In this document: positions 1 to 6,649 of the stretch, piece after piece | How positions within the stretch are numbered: the stretch's first letter is position 1 | Layout of the letters: every line of letters begins with the position of its first letter | From: a bacterium | GTDB taxonomy: Bacteria > Bacillota > Clostridia > Oscillospirales > Acutalibacteraceae | Length of the DNA stretch: 15,343 bases | Assembly: GCA_020625635.1 (NCBI GenBank) | Contig: JAHLBL010000015.1 | Coordinates: 1-15,343 of the forward strand | Reading direction: 5' to 3' | Position numbers and translations under genes: made by a program | The notes under the pieces: model-generated | Databases searched by the model: none | The model's input: only the letters and a program-made list of their open reading frames with translations | What the model was told of the DNA's origin: nothing

Positions 1-58
1 TCGAACCCCTGACCTCCAGATTGCGAACCTGGCGCTCTCCCAGCTGAGCTAATGGCCC
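1..58 (-). tRNA. tRNA-Ala (anticodon CGC), 3' end cut by the window edge
   Basis: Read on the minus strand from 58 down, the sequence fits a tRNA: 7-nt acceptor strand GGGCCAT, T8/A9, D-stem GCTC/GAGC around an eight-base loop containing GGG, then anticodon stem CCAGG/TCTGG closing the loop TTCGCAA. T33 is followed by CGC, which reads the alanine codon GCG, used often by the genes here. The five-base variable region AGGTC and the start of the T-arm (AGGGG then TTCGA) follow. The 3' half of the T-arm and the acceptor 3' strand, including position 70 that would carry the G3:U70 alanine identity pair, lie outside the window. It probably shares a transcript with the tRNA-like element upstream of it. 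Confidence 0.93.
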
Positions 59-87
59 ATGTCAAATGTATGAAATTTTAGATGTCG

Positions 88-113
88 GACTTGTCATATT
101 TTAATGACAGGTC
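88..113. repeat. Inverted repeat between the two tRNA-type elements
   Basis: TGTCAT (92-97) and ATGACA (104-109) form a perfect 6-bp stem around a 6-base loop. GAC (88-90) and GTC (111-113) extend it past one internal position, which is a G-U pair in a plus-strand RNA and an A-C mismatch in a minus-strand RNA. The stem is flanked by the direct repeat GTCGGA (85-90 and 111-116). It lies between the remnant and the intact tRNA and could be a processing or structural hairpin. There is no T-run to make it a terminator. Confidence 0.35.
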
Positions 114-201
114 GGAGGCATCGTGAAACGATGTCGACGACGAAATTTTGCTATGGGGTGCGTAAGGCACTCTGTCGGGCTCCCAACTGAGCTATACCCC
201 C
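114..201 (-). pseudogene. tRNA-Ala-like remnant or aberrant tRNA-like RNA
   Basis: From 201 downward the minus strand begins like a clostridial tRNA-Ala: acceptor-like GGGGGTA, then TA, GCTC, AGTTGGGAG. After about 22 bases the match stops. No normal 7-base anticodon loop on a 5-bp stem and no TTCRA T-loop can be found. A segment at 114-120 reads TGCCTCC on the minus strand and can pair fully with GGGGGTA, including G1-C72, a G3:U70-like wobble and A7-U66, so an 88-nt cloverleaf-like closure is possible. A perfect short hairpin (CATCGT-TTC-ACGATG, 119-133) lies just inside it. It is most simply a decayed tRNA-Ala whose 5' half and promoter survive; a structured non-tRNA RNA is the alternative. 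Confidence 0.45.
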
Positions 202-212
202 GCGACCTCATT

Positions 213-242
213 ATTATACACCAAGCGGGGGCAGTTTGTAAA
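213..242 (-). promoter_or_regulatory. Sigma-A promoter for the tRNA-like element and tRNA-Ala
   Basis: On the minus strand, -35 TTTACA (242-237) and a perfect -10 TATAAT (218-213) are separated by 18 bases. Transcription would start near 206, about five bases before the first base of the tRNA-like element at 201. This is typical geometry for a tRNA promoter. Confidence 0.75.
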
Positions 243-280
243 GATTTATTTCAAAAAAATAAGCAGATTATTAAAAATAA

Positions 281-1018
281 TTACTCGAATTTCAAGTTCC
301 CGCTCATTATTTCATAGGCGTAATCGCCGATTTCGGCTGTTTTCATTTTCGCGACCTTTTCGGCGCTTATCGTATCGAGGATATCCATTTTTACGACCGA
401 GCGGTGCAGGGGATATTTTTTATGAATATCGTCGGTGCCCTTGACCGTCATAATAACTACGGGGACTTTTGCCTTTATCGCGGACTTGAATACGGCGTTG
501 TGGAAGGGGAGAAGCTCCTTTTCCGTATTTCTTGTGCCCTCGGGATATACGGCGACGGAGACCTCACCGCCCGACAGCAGCTTTGCCGCCTGATTTATTG
601 TCTTAGCGGCGTTGCGGGGATTCTCGCGGTCTATCGCCATAAAGCAGCATTTCCTGATTATCCTGCCGTAAATCGGGACCTTGAAGTTTTCGGGCTTTGA
701 GATAAACGCAAGCTTATACTTTCTGAGCTCGAGCCAGGTCAGTATCGGGTCGAACTTTGAGCGGTGATTGCACACCAGCAGAAAACGCCCCTCGGGTATT
801 TTTTCGAGACCTGTTGTTTTTATTTTTATCCTCAGAAGCACCCTTGCGATGGCTGTAGAGTAGACGAGCAGGAAACGGAAAAATGCGCTGTCCTTGTCGT
901 AGACCTTGTTCCTGTCGGCAAAGAGGCTGCACACCGCGACAAAAAGCAGGCACAGCGCCAGCAGTCCGACGATTCCGAGAAAAACGAAAAGCAATATCAG
1001 AAGTATCTGCAATAACAT
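281..1018 (-). CDS. 1-acyl-sn-glycerol-3-phosphate acyltransferase family protein (PlsC-type)
   Basis: This 245-residue protein has the PlsC/LPLAT signature. A long N-terminal hydrophobic anchor (about 2-33) is followed by NHRSKFD, whose H85 and D90 form the HX4D catalytic motif. A basic-hydrophobic stretch around 113-131 (KVPIYGRIIRK...AIDR) and PEGTR at 159-163, the glycerol-phosphate binding motif, complete it. By family it transfers an acyl chain to the sn-2 position of lysophosphatidic acid at the inner membrane face, giving phosphatidic acid; the exact lysolipid cannot be told from sequence. The ATG at 1018 follows an AAGAGG ribosome binding site that overlaps the stop codon of the dCMP deaminase gene 10 bases upstream, so it is the third gene of that operon. 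I see no clear intrinsic terminator between its TAA and the tRNA promoter. Confidence 0.92.
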   Translation of the reverse strand: MLLQILLILLFVFLGIVGLLALCLLFVAVCSLFADRNKVYDKDSAFFRFLLVYSTAIARVLLRIKIKTTGLEKIPEGRFLLVCNHRSKFDPILTWLELRKYKLAFISKPENFKVPIYGRIIRKCCFMAIDRENPRNAAKTINQAAKLLSGGEVSVAVYPEGTRNTEKELLPFHNAVFKSAIKAKVPVVIMTVKGTDDIHKKYPLHRSVVKMDILDTISAEKVAKMKTAEIGDYAYEIMSGNLKFE

Positions 1019-1028
1019 AGCGCGCCTC

Positions 1029-1508
1029 TTACTTTCTGAATTCCAGCGTCAGGCTGTCAAGCCCGGAGCTGAACTGCGTCAGCTTAATGCCAGCCGAGGT
1101 GAGCATCTTTTTTGAGGCTATTGTCTGGGGCGTGTCGGCGTACTTGTCGTAGAGGTAGACGATTTCTCTGATTCCCGACTGGATGATTGCCTTCGCGCAC
1201 TCGTTGCAGGGGAACAGGTCGACATACAGCTTGGCTCCCTTGAGCGACTTGCCGTTCGCGTTCAGTATCGCGTTGAGCTCGGCGTGAACCACATACTGAT
1301 ACTTTGTGTCCGCTCCGTCGCGCGCCCATGAATAATCGTCGTCGGAACAGCCGAACGGAAAGCCGTTGTAGCCCGTTGAAATGATGATGTTGTTATCGTC
1401 TACGATACACGCGCCGACCTGGGTGTTCGGGTCCTTGCTGCGCTTTGAGGCGAGCAGAGCCACGCCCATAAAGTATTCATCCCATGAAATATAATTTTTC
1501 CTCTTCAT
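1029..1508 (-). CDS. dCMP deaminase (ComEB/CDA superfamily)
   Basis: This 159-residue zinc-dependent deaminase is predicted to convert dCMP to dUMP, feeding thymidylate synthesis. The motifs are HAELNA (zinc ligand H75, proton-shuttle E77) and PCNECA (zinc ligands C101 and C104). TGYNGFP at 45-51 and the acidic segment after it are typical of dCMP deaminases rather than cytidine or guanine deaminases. The frame is open for 69 more residues upstream, but that stretch overlaps the HAD gene in another frame and is low-complexity Ala/Thr/Arg. The ATG at 1508 (MKRKNYISWDEYF) starts the conserved fold and has GTGAGG upstream, overlapping the HAD stop codon. The 10-base gap on each side indicates one operon. 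Grouping with PlsC and a HAD phosphatase suggests no shared pathway beyond co-transcription. Confidence 0.93.
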   Translation of the reverse strand: MKRKNYISWDEYFMGVALLASKRSKDPNTQVGACIVDDNNIIISTGYNGFPFGCSDDDYSWARDGADTKYQYVVHAELNAILNANGKSLKGAKLYVDLFPCNECAKAIIQSGIREIVYLYDKYADTPQTIASKKMLTSAGIKLTQFSSGLDSLTLEFRK

Positions 1509-1518
1509 ATTCAAAACC

Positions 1519-2079
1519 TCACTTTTTGTCCCAGTCAAGGATCCTGTCGCCCTTGACGAGAAAAGCCTTTTTGCTGATTTTCGCGAGCGGGTCGTCGCTG
1601 TGGCTGTCGGAATAGAATTCGTCGATATCTCCGCCGTACCTTTCCCTGAACAGCCGCACCTTCTCCTCGCCGTGGCAGTTTTTGCCGCTGTAAATCCCCG
1701 TTTTAACGTCAACATCGGACGCTGTGAGATACTTTATCCCGAGTGTGTCGCACGCGGGACGCAGCAGAAAATACGGTGACGCCGAGATGATGATATCGTC
1801 GTCTCGCTGCTGCCTTCTGTACCAGTCCTTGATGTTGCACAGGTGAGAGCTCCAGAAGTCGGCTATGTCCTTTTCGGAGTCGATTTTCGTCAGAAAACGG
1901 TACATAACCTGCTTCATCTTAGTCTTGTCGCCGCGTCTGAAAACATAGTACCTGATGACAGCCCCGAGCAGTGACGGCGACAGCGCGAGTATCTTTTTAT
2001 GCCTTTTAAGGCAGAACAGATAGAAGTCGGCAGTCGAATCGCCGTCGTAGATCGTGTTGTCAAAATCATATACGTTCAT
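1519..2079 (-). CDS. HAD-IB family hydrolase (phosphoserine-phosphatase-like)
   Basis: The 186-residue protein carries all four HAD motifs. Motif I is DFDNTIYDGD, with nucleophile D5 and acid/base D7. Motif II is the SASP segment at 99-102, motif III is K140, and motif IV is DSHSDD, with D158 and D162. The roughly 80-residue helical cap between motifs I and II and the SASP motif place it in subclass IB, which includes phosphoserine phosphatase and many PlsC-associated phosphatases. The substrate is not determinable. It is the first gene of the operon, with GGTGAT just ahead of the ATG at 2079. HAD-IB domains are known fused or adjacent to PlsC acyltransferases, so its presence two genes upstream of a PlsC fits a role in phospholipid head-group or lysolipid phosphate removal; that link is inference. 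Confidence 0.88.
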   Translation of the reverse strand: MNVYDFDNTIYDGDSTADFYLFCLKRHKKILALSPSLLGAVIRYYVFRRGDKTKMKQVMYRFLTKIDSEKDIADFWSSHLCNIKDWYRRQQRDDDIIISASPYFLLRPACDTLGIKYLTASDVDVKTGIYSGKNCHGEEKVRLFRERYGGDIDEFYSDSHSDDPLAKISKKAFLVKGDRILDWDKK

Positions 2080-2150
2080 TGTATCACCGTTTTGATATAT
2101 AACCTCTCAAAGAAACACTTTCCTTGCGAGAACAGATTTATTCAGTAAAC

Positions 2151-2179
2151 ATTATATAGGAAATGAAAGTTTTTTTCAA
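2151..2179 (-). promoter_or_regulatory. Sigma-A promoter of the HAD-dCMP deaminase-plsC operon
   Basis: On the minus strand, -35 TTGAAA (2179-2174) and a perfect -10 TATAAT (2156-2151) have an ideal 17-base spacer. Transcription would begin near 2144, leaving a leader of about 65 bases before the ATG at 2079. I recognise no riboswitch in that leader. Confidence 0.85.
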
Positions 2180-2210
2180 TACGGAGTGGACAATTTGTGT
2201 GATATAGCTA

Positions 2211-2239
2211 TTGTTTATTTTCCCGAATTATAGTACAAT
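2211..2239 (+). promoter_or_regulatory. Sigma-A promoter of the plus-strand seven-gene run
   Basis: TTGTTT (2211-2216) and TACAAT (2234-2239) are 17 bases apart, giving a start near 2246 and a short leader before the GTG at 2271. It is divergent from the minus-strand promoter at 2151-2179; the two -35 boxes are 31 bases apart. The palindrome ATAGCTAT (2204-2211) lies between them. Confidence 0.7.
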
Positions 2240-2270
2240 AACTGTATATATGTTTAAAAGGGGTAGTGCA

Positions 2271-3161
2271 GTGTTCGGATATATCAGGATCGACAAAGGC
2301 GAGCTGCTTGTGCGCGAGTATGAAGCGTACAAGGCGGTATACTGCGGACTGTGCAGGCAGATGGGTAAGGACTACTCGTTTCTGTCCCGACTTGCGCTCA
2401 GTTACGACTGCACGTTCTACGCCCTTTTCCTTATGGCGCTCAGGCGGGACTGCACGGGCTTTGAGAAAAAGCACTGCAGGTTCAACCCGCTGAAGAAGTG
2501 TCAGTTCTGCAAATGCCGTGACGACGCGCTCTCCAAGGCTGCCGCTCTGACGATGATCCTGTCATATCACAAGCTTGACGACAACATCAGCGACAGCGGC
2601 TTTTTCAGGGCGCTGCCTTACAGACTTATCAAGCCGCTGTTCTCCCGATGGAGAAAGAAGGCGGCCGAGAGGTATCCCGAGCTCGATGAAGCGGCCCGGC
2701 GGATGATGAAGGCTCAGCGCGAAGCCGAGGATAACCCCGACTGTACGCTTGATATGGCGGCTGACCCGACTGCGGCGATGCTGTCGTCGGTGCTGTCTCT
2801 CGAGGCGGAGGACGAGGCTCAGCGCAGGATCCTCGCTCAGACGGGCTACGGTATCGGCAGATTCATATTTTTTATCGACGCAGTCGATGACTACAAAAAA
2901 GACGTTAAAACGGGCGGATTCAATCCGCTTTGCAGCCTCGGGGAAAGCAGGTTTGAGATAATCAACCGCAATCTTTCCCAGGCGCTTGCCTCTGCCTTTG
3001 ACGCGTACAACCTGTTGACGGTTGTGGATTTCAAGGGCATTATCGATAACATTCTGCTTCGCGGTCTGCCGGGTGTGCAGGCTGAGATAGTCGGAAAAAA
3101 TACTGAAGCTTCCGCTGAAAAAGCGGACGGAAAGGATATGAAAAATGAAGGATCCGTATGA
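2271..3161 (+). CDS. DUF5685-type protein with isoprenoid-synthase-like Asp motifs
   Basis: This 296-residue soluble protein matches what I recall of the DUF5685 family: N-terminus FGYIRIDKGEL and EYEAYKAVYCGLC (C25 and C28). The GTG at 2271 is preferred over the TTG in the same frame at 2211: the family starts FGYI, AAAAGGGG sits 8-9 bases before the GTG, and 2211 is in the promoter. More cysteines follow at 61, 69, 77, 80 and 82, suggesting a metal or redox site. Two acidic motifs, LDDNISD (102-108) and DAVDDYKKD (203-211) followed by GGFNPL, sit on predicted helices about 100 residues apart and recall the DxxxD motifs of squalene/phytoene synthases. That resemblance is inference; no function is established. 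The J-protein gene starts inside its last 17 bases, so the two are translationally coupled. Confidence 0.75.
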   Translation: MFGYIRIDKGELLVREYEAYKAVYCGLCRQMGKDYSFLSRLALSYDCTFYALFLMALRRDCTGFEKKHCRFNPLKKCQFCKCRDDALSKAAALTMILSYHKLDDNISDSGFFRALPYRLIKPLFSRWRKKAAERYPELDEAARRMMKAQREAEDNPDCTLDMAADPTAAMLSSVLSLEAEDEAQRRILAQTGYGIGRFIFFIDAVDDYKKDVKTGGFNPLCSLGESRFEIINRNLSQALASAFDAYNLLTVVDFKGIIDNILLRGLPGVQAEIVGKNTEASAEKADGKDMKNEGSV

Positions 3162-3723
3162 AGTTCTTGGAGTATCGCGTGACGCGGACGAAAAAGAGAT
3201 AAAAGCCGCTTACCGCGAGCTCGCTAAAAAATACCATCCCGACAATTACGCCGACAGCCCCCTCGCAGACCTTGCCGAGGAGAAGATGAAGGAAGTCAAC
3301 GAGGCGTATGAATATGTGATGAACAACAAGAAGGGCGGGAACTCGTCCTCCTACGGCTCGGGCTCATACAGCACGAGCTCACAGTACGCTCAGGTGCGTA
3401 TGATGATCCAGCAGAACAGGCTCGACGAGGCTGAGAGAATCCTCGACGGCGAGACAGGCGACCACAGCGCCGAGTGGTATTTCCTGCGCGGAATGTGCTA
3501 TTTCCGCAGGGGATGGGCTGACCAGGCTACGCAGTATTTCCAGCGCGCCTGCACGATGGAGCCCAACAATATGGAGTACCGTCAGGCACTCGAGAATATG
3601 CGCCGTCAGCAGGCTTACGGCTACGGCGGCTACAACACGGGCAATATGCAGGGCGGTCAGTGCAGTATGTGCGACATATGTACGGGAATTATGTGTCTCG
3701 ACTGTCTTTGCAGGGGTTGTTGA
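3145..3723 (+). CDS. J-domain protein with TPR-like region and Cys-rich C-terminal tail
   Basis: Residues 3-58 are a J-domain (DPYEVLGV at the start, HPD at 31-33, then the EKMKEVNEAYEYV helix), which stimulates the ATPase of a DnaK-type Hsp70. A Gly/Ser/Tyr linker (about 63-80) leads to two or three TPR-like helices (about 81-150, with WYFLRGMCYFRRG). The tail 173-192 holds seven cysteines (173, 176, 179, 184, 187, 189 and 192) in CxxC-like spacings, a likely metal-binding module. It lacks the Gly/Phe region, the four CxxCxGxG zinc repeats and the substrate domain of DnaJ proper, so it is a specialised co-chaperone. The ATG at 3145 lies within the end of the DUF5685 gene, with AAAGGA upstream. 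This pairing suggests that the DUF5685 protein is its client or partner, which is inference. Confidence 0.87.
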   Translation: MKDPYEVLGVSRDADEKEIKAAYRELAKKYHPDNYADSPLADLAEEKMKEVNEAYEYVMNNKKGGNSSSYGSGSYSTSSQYAQVRMMIQQNRLDEAERILDGETGDHSAEWYFLRGMCYFRRGWADQATQYFQRACTMEPNNMEYRQALENMRRQQAYGYGGYNTGNMQGGQCSMCDICTGIMCLDCLCRGC

Positions 3724-3726
3724 TTT

Positions 3727-4269
3727 ATGAATAACAATTCGTTCAGAGTCGCTTTCTGCGGTCTTATTACCGCGTTCGCGCTGGCGCTTATGTTCGCTAC
3801 GGGGCTTATCCCCGTGGGAACGTACGCTTTCCCGTGCTTTGCGGGAATGCTGCTTGTCGCCGTTGTGATCGAGTTCGGCGCGCGGTGGGCTCTCGCCGCG
3901 TTTGCCGCGGTGTCACTGCTGTCGTTTTTCCTGTCGGGCGATAAGGAAGCGGTCGTTTACTTTATCGCGTTCTTCGGGTTCTACCCGATACTTAAAAGCG
4001 CGATCGAACGGCTGAAGTCAAAGGTACTGCAGTATGTTATTAAGTACGCGGTTTTTACGGCGTGCATCGTCGCGGCGTTCTTCGTGTGCAAGTTTGTGCT
4101 GATGATCCCCGACGAGGAATTCACGCTTTTCGGCGTGTATCTGCCGTGGGTTTTCCTTGCGGGAGCGGAGGCGTTCTTCTTTCTGTACGACCTCTGCGTT
4201 TCACTCGTCGTGAGGGATTATGTTCTGAAAATAAGGGGTAAGATTTTTAAAGGCAAAAATAATTTTTAA
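3727..4269 (+). CDS. Polytopic membrane protein of unknown function
   Basis: This 180-residue protein is almost entirely hydrophobic, with five or six predicted membrane helices (about 8-28, 33-50, 53-69, 75-90, 104-126 and 135-162). It ends in a short basic cytoplasmic tail (RGKIFKGKNNF). The segment YFIAFFGFYPILKSAIERL (78-96) looks like a conserved core motif. Size and helix number resemble ECF-transporter S components, but I cannot identify a substrate signature, so this is only a structural comparison. It starts three bases after the J-protein stop, with AGGGG about 10 bases before the ATG, so it is in the same operon. Confidence 0.72.
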   Translation: MNNNSFRVAFCGLITAFALALMFATGLIPVGTYAFPCFAGMLLVAVVIEFGARWALAAFAAVSLLSFFLSGDKEAVVYFIAFFGFYPILKSAIERLKSKVLQYVIKYAVFTACIVAAFFVCKFVLMIPDEEFTLFGVYLPWVFLAGAEAFFFLYDLCVSLVVRDYVLKIRGKIFKGKNNF

Positions 4270-4296
4270 TCAGGAAGTTTTGAAAAGAAGGAAGAT

Positions 4297-6591
4297 ATGA
4301 AAAAGCTGCATATACTTACTGCGGCGCTGATAGTCGCCGTTACGGTTCTGGCGTTTTCGGCGTTCTCGGTTTCTGCCGCCAACGCGCGCCCGAAGGCTTA
4401 CGTAAATACGGCTTCGGTAAATGTGAGAATCGGTGCGGGAACCGAATACGACGTAGTCGGCAACCTGTCGAAGAAAACAAAGGTAACGCTTTTGAGCGGA
4501 AAGCTCTATAATTCCGATTGGTACTATATCAAGCTTGAGAACGGAATAAAGTGCTATATCCACAAGGATTACCTCACTATCAACAAAAACCAGCTCTATA
4601 TCCCCGATACGGCAAAGGCTTACGCGGGGTATCCTGCTAAGTATAAGAATTTTGTAAACACAACGGGGCAGTCGGCTGTCTGGAAAAGCTCGGACACATC
4701 GATTGCCGAAATCGACAAATATACGGGAAAGATAACGAGCCATAAGGCGGGCTCCGTTACGATCACGGTTAAGGCGGGCGGGCTGAAATGCTCGGGTACT
4801 CTTAATCTCATCAAGGCGGAGGTAAGTCTGTCCGAGACGGCTGTCGAGATGTTCACCGACGATACGTTCCGGCTCAGCGCGAGCTGCGTAAAGCCCGTCA
4901 CGTTCAAGAGCGGAGACACATCCATAGCTACCGTATCATCCGACGGTCTCATTACGCCCGTATCAACGGGTACGGTCAAAATCAAGGCGTCGAGCGCTTC
5001 GGACAGCGCGGTCTGTACCATTACCATCAAAAAGCGCGAGATATTTCTCTCCGCGTCGAGGAAAACGATATACAGCGGCTGTCATTCGATTCTGACGGCG
5101 AGCGGCGGAAAATACGCCTACAGCTTCAAGAGCACGGACACAAACGTCCTGACCGTTGATTCGGGCGGAATAATCACGGGCGTTTCCGCTGGTAAGGCTA
5201 AGGTCATCTGTACGAGCGGAGAGCTCAGCAAGTCCGTTACCGTGAAGGTTAAGCAGGGCACGGCAGTTTCTTTTTCGGGCGCTGCCGATACGCTCAAAAA
5301 GGGTATGACGCTCTATGTAAAATGCCCCTCGAGCGCGGTAAAATGGAAGTCGAGCGATACCGACGTCGCGACTGTCGACGGAGGCTTTGTCTATGGAGCG
5401 GGGAAGGGCACCGCGATAATCTCGGCATACACCTCCTCGGGAGAAAAGGATTTTGTACTGAAAGTAACCTCGCCCGAGCCTGTCAGGTTCGCGTACACCT
5501 CGGAGAATTCCGCAAAACTCGGACAGACCGTTAAGTTTTACGCGATAACCGATACGGCGAGAACGGACGTGAAATTCGTTCTGACAAACTCAAAGGGCAA
5601 GTCGGGCACACTCAAAAATCCCGTTCTGAAAAAGAGCGGCGATCGTTACATATGGATGTGCGAAAAAGCGCTCAAGACCGCGGGCAATTATGACGTTGTC
5701 GCCTACTCGCATACGGCTTTCGGCGGATGGAAGACCTGTGACGGAGGCAAGTGCGTGACTTACGCGACGGACACATCCAGCCGCACCGCGGTTTCATACG
5801 CTCCGCGCAGGGCAACGACGAAGGCGATCAAAAATATCGCTTCATACGAGGGCTTCCTCCCGAACGTCACGCCCGACGAGCTCGTCGCGGATACTCCCAC
5901 GGTAGGCTACGGCAGAGTTGTGTACGCGGGCACTGTGTTCTACAACGGAATGACTAAGAGCGAGGCGTACGCTTATCTAGTCAAGACCGTCAACGACGGC
6001 GGCTACACCTCAAAGGTGAACGAGTTCCTGACTTCAAACAACATCAAGTTCAATCAGCCGCAGTTTGACGCGCTGGTGGATTTCTCATACAACCTCGGAA
6101 TTTACGCGCTTTCCAACAACAGCGACCTCAGCAGCGTGCTGAAAAACTGCTATGGCAAGGAGTCTTACAAGAACAAGGCGTATACAAACCGCCTGAATGT
6201 CGTGCTTCGCAGCGAAGCCAAGGACAGCGCCGACGTGCTGAAAACTCTCGAGCCGAATACAACGGTAAAACTTGATTCGACCAAGCTGTACAACAAGAGC
6301 TGGTACAAGGCTACCGTCTCGGGAGTTACGGGGTATATTTACAAGAGCCACGTGACGCGGCTGTCGACAAACACCGAGGTTCGTTCGCTGAAAAATGTGC
6401 GCGCCGACGCCTTCGCAAAGGCGTTCCTGCCTTACCACCACGCCAGCGGCGTGTGCTACTGGGGACTTCTGTACAGGCGTATGGACGAGCTCGAGCTGTT
6501 CTGTTACAACGACTATTCGCTCAACGGCTCTTCGAATAACTACGGCATAACGTATTACTGCCCCAGAAACGACGGCTTCGGGGTAGGTTAG
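4297..6591 (+). CDS. Secreted SH3b-BIG2-GH24-type lysozyme
   Basis: This is a 764-residue exported cell-wall hydrolase. A signal peptide (1-27/28, KK then a hydrophobic core ending VSA) precedes an SH3b domain (about 33-95). Four tandem BIG2-type Ig-like repeats follow (about 104-172, 175-245, 248-318 and 321-391), with signatures such as WKSSDTSIAEID at 129-140. A further Ig-like domain spans about 396-490. The catalytic domain resembles GH24 endolysins, which cleave the MurNAc-GlcNAc bond. It contains SYEGF (E518), candidate acids D527 and D532, TVGYG at 535-539 and QFDALVDFSYNLG at 589-601. A second SH3b-like domain (about 630-690) precedes the segment FAKAF...YRRMDELELF, which resembles the end of GH24. 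The SH3b therefore seems inserted within the enzyme. AAGGAA precedes the ATG. It has about 14 cysteines, many for an exported protein. Confidence 0.88.
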   Translation: MKKLHILTAALIVAVTVLAFSAFSVSAANARPKAYVNTASVNVRIGAGTEYDVVGNLSKKTKVTLLSGKLYNSDWYYIKLENGIKCYIHKDYLTINKNQLYIPDTAKAYAGYPAKYKNFVNTTGQSAVWKSSDTSIAEIDKYTGKITSHKAGSVTITVKAGGLKCSGTLNLIKAEVSLSETAVEMFTDDTFRLSASCVKPVTFKSGDTSIATVSSDGLITPVSTGTVKIKASSASDSAVCTITIKKREIFLSASRKTIYSGCHSILTASGGKYAYSFKSTDTNVLTVDSGGIITGVSAGKAKVICTSGELSKSVTVKVKQGTAVSFSGAADTLKKGMTLYVKCPSSAVKWKSSDTDVATVDGGFVYGAGKGTAIISAYTSSGEKDFVLKVTSPEPVRFAYTSENSAKLGQTVKFYAITDTARTDVKFVLTNSKGKSGTLKNPVLKKSGDRYIWMCEKALKTAGNYDVVAYSHTAFGGWKTCDGGKCVTYATDTSSRTAVSYAPRRATTKAIKNIASYEGFLPNVTPDELVADTPTVGYGRVVYAGTVFYNGMTKSEAYAYLVKTVNDGGYTSKVNEFLTSNNIKFNQPQFDALVDFSYNLGIYALSNNSDLSSVLKNCYGKESYKNKAYTNRLNVVLRSEAKDSADVLKTLEPNTTVKLDSTKLYNKSWYKATVSGVTGYIYKSHVTRLSTNTEVRSLKNVRADAFAKAFLPYHHASGVCYWGLLYRRMDELELFCYNDYSLNGSSNNYGITYYCPRNDGFGVG

Positions 6592-6592
6592 A

Positions 6593-6649
6593 ATAATTCC
6601 TCTTTCCTCAACATAAACTTGAAGGACAAGATGTTGAGGGAGGAATTAT
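6593..6649 (+). promoter_or_regulatory. Long hairpin sequestering the ribosome binding site of the next gene
   Basis: Two bases after the lysozyme stop codon, ATAATTCCTC (6593-6602) and CCTCAACAT (6606-6614) pair perfectly with ATGTTGAGG (6631-6639) and GAGGAATTAT (6640-6649). The only interruption is a 3-base bulge (TTT, 6603-6605); the loop is 16 bases. This 19-bp stem contains the Shine-Dalgarno GGAGG (6639-6643) and reaches the base before the GTG start at 6650. No T-run follows, so it is not an intrinsic terminator. Function as a translational switch or mRNA stability element is inference. Confidence 0.75.

Noticed and set aside
123..317. Small plus-strand open frame of 64 codons
   Set aside because: It runs antisense across the tRNA-like element, its promoter and the end of plsC, has no ribosome binding site and has no protein-like composition.
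1509..1715. N-terminal extension of 69 residues on the dCMP deaminase
   Set aside because: It overlaps the HAD gene in another frame, is low-complexity, and the internal ATG at 1508 has a good ribosome binding site and begins the conserved fold.
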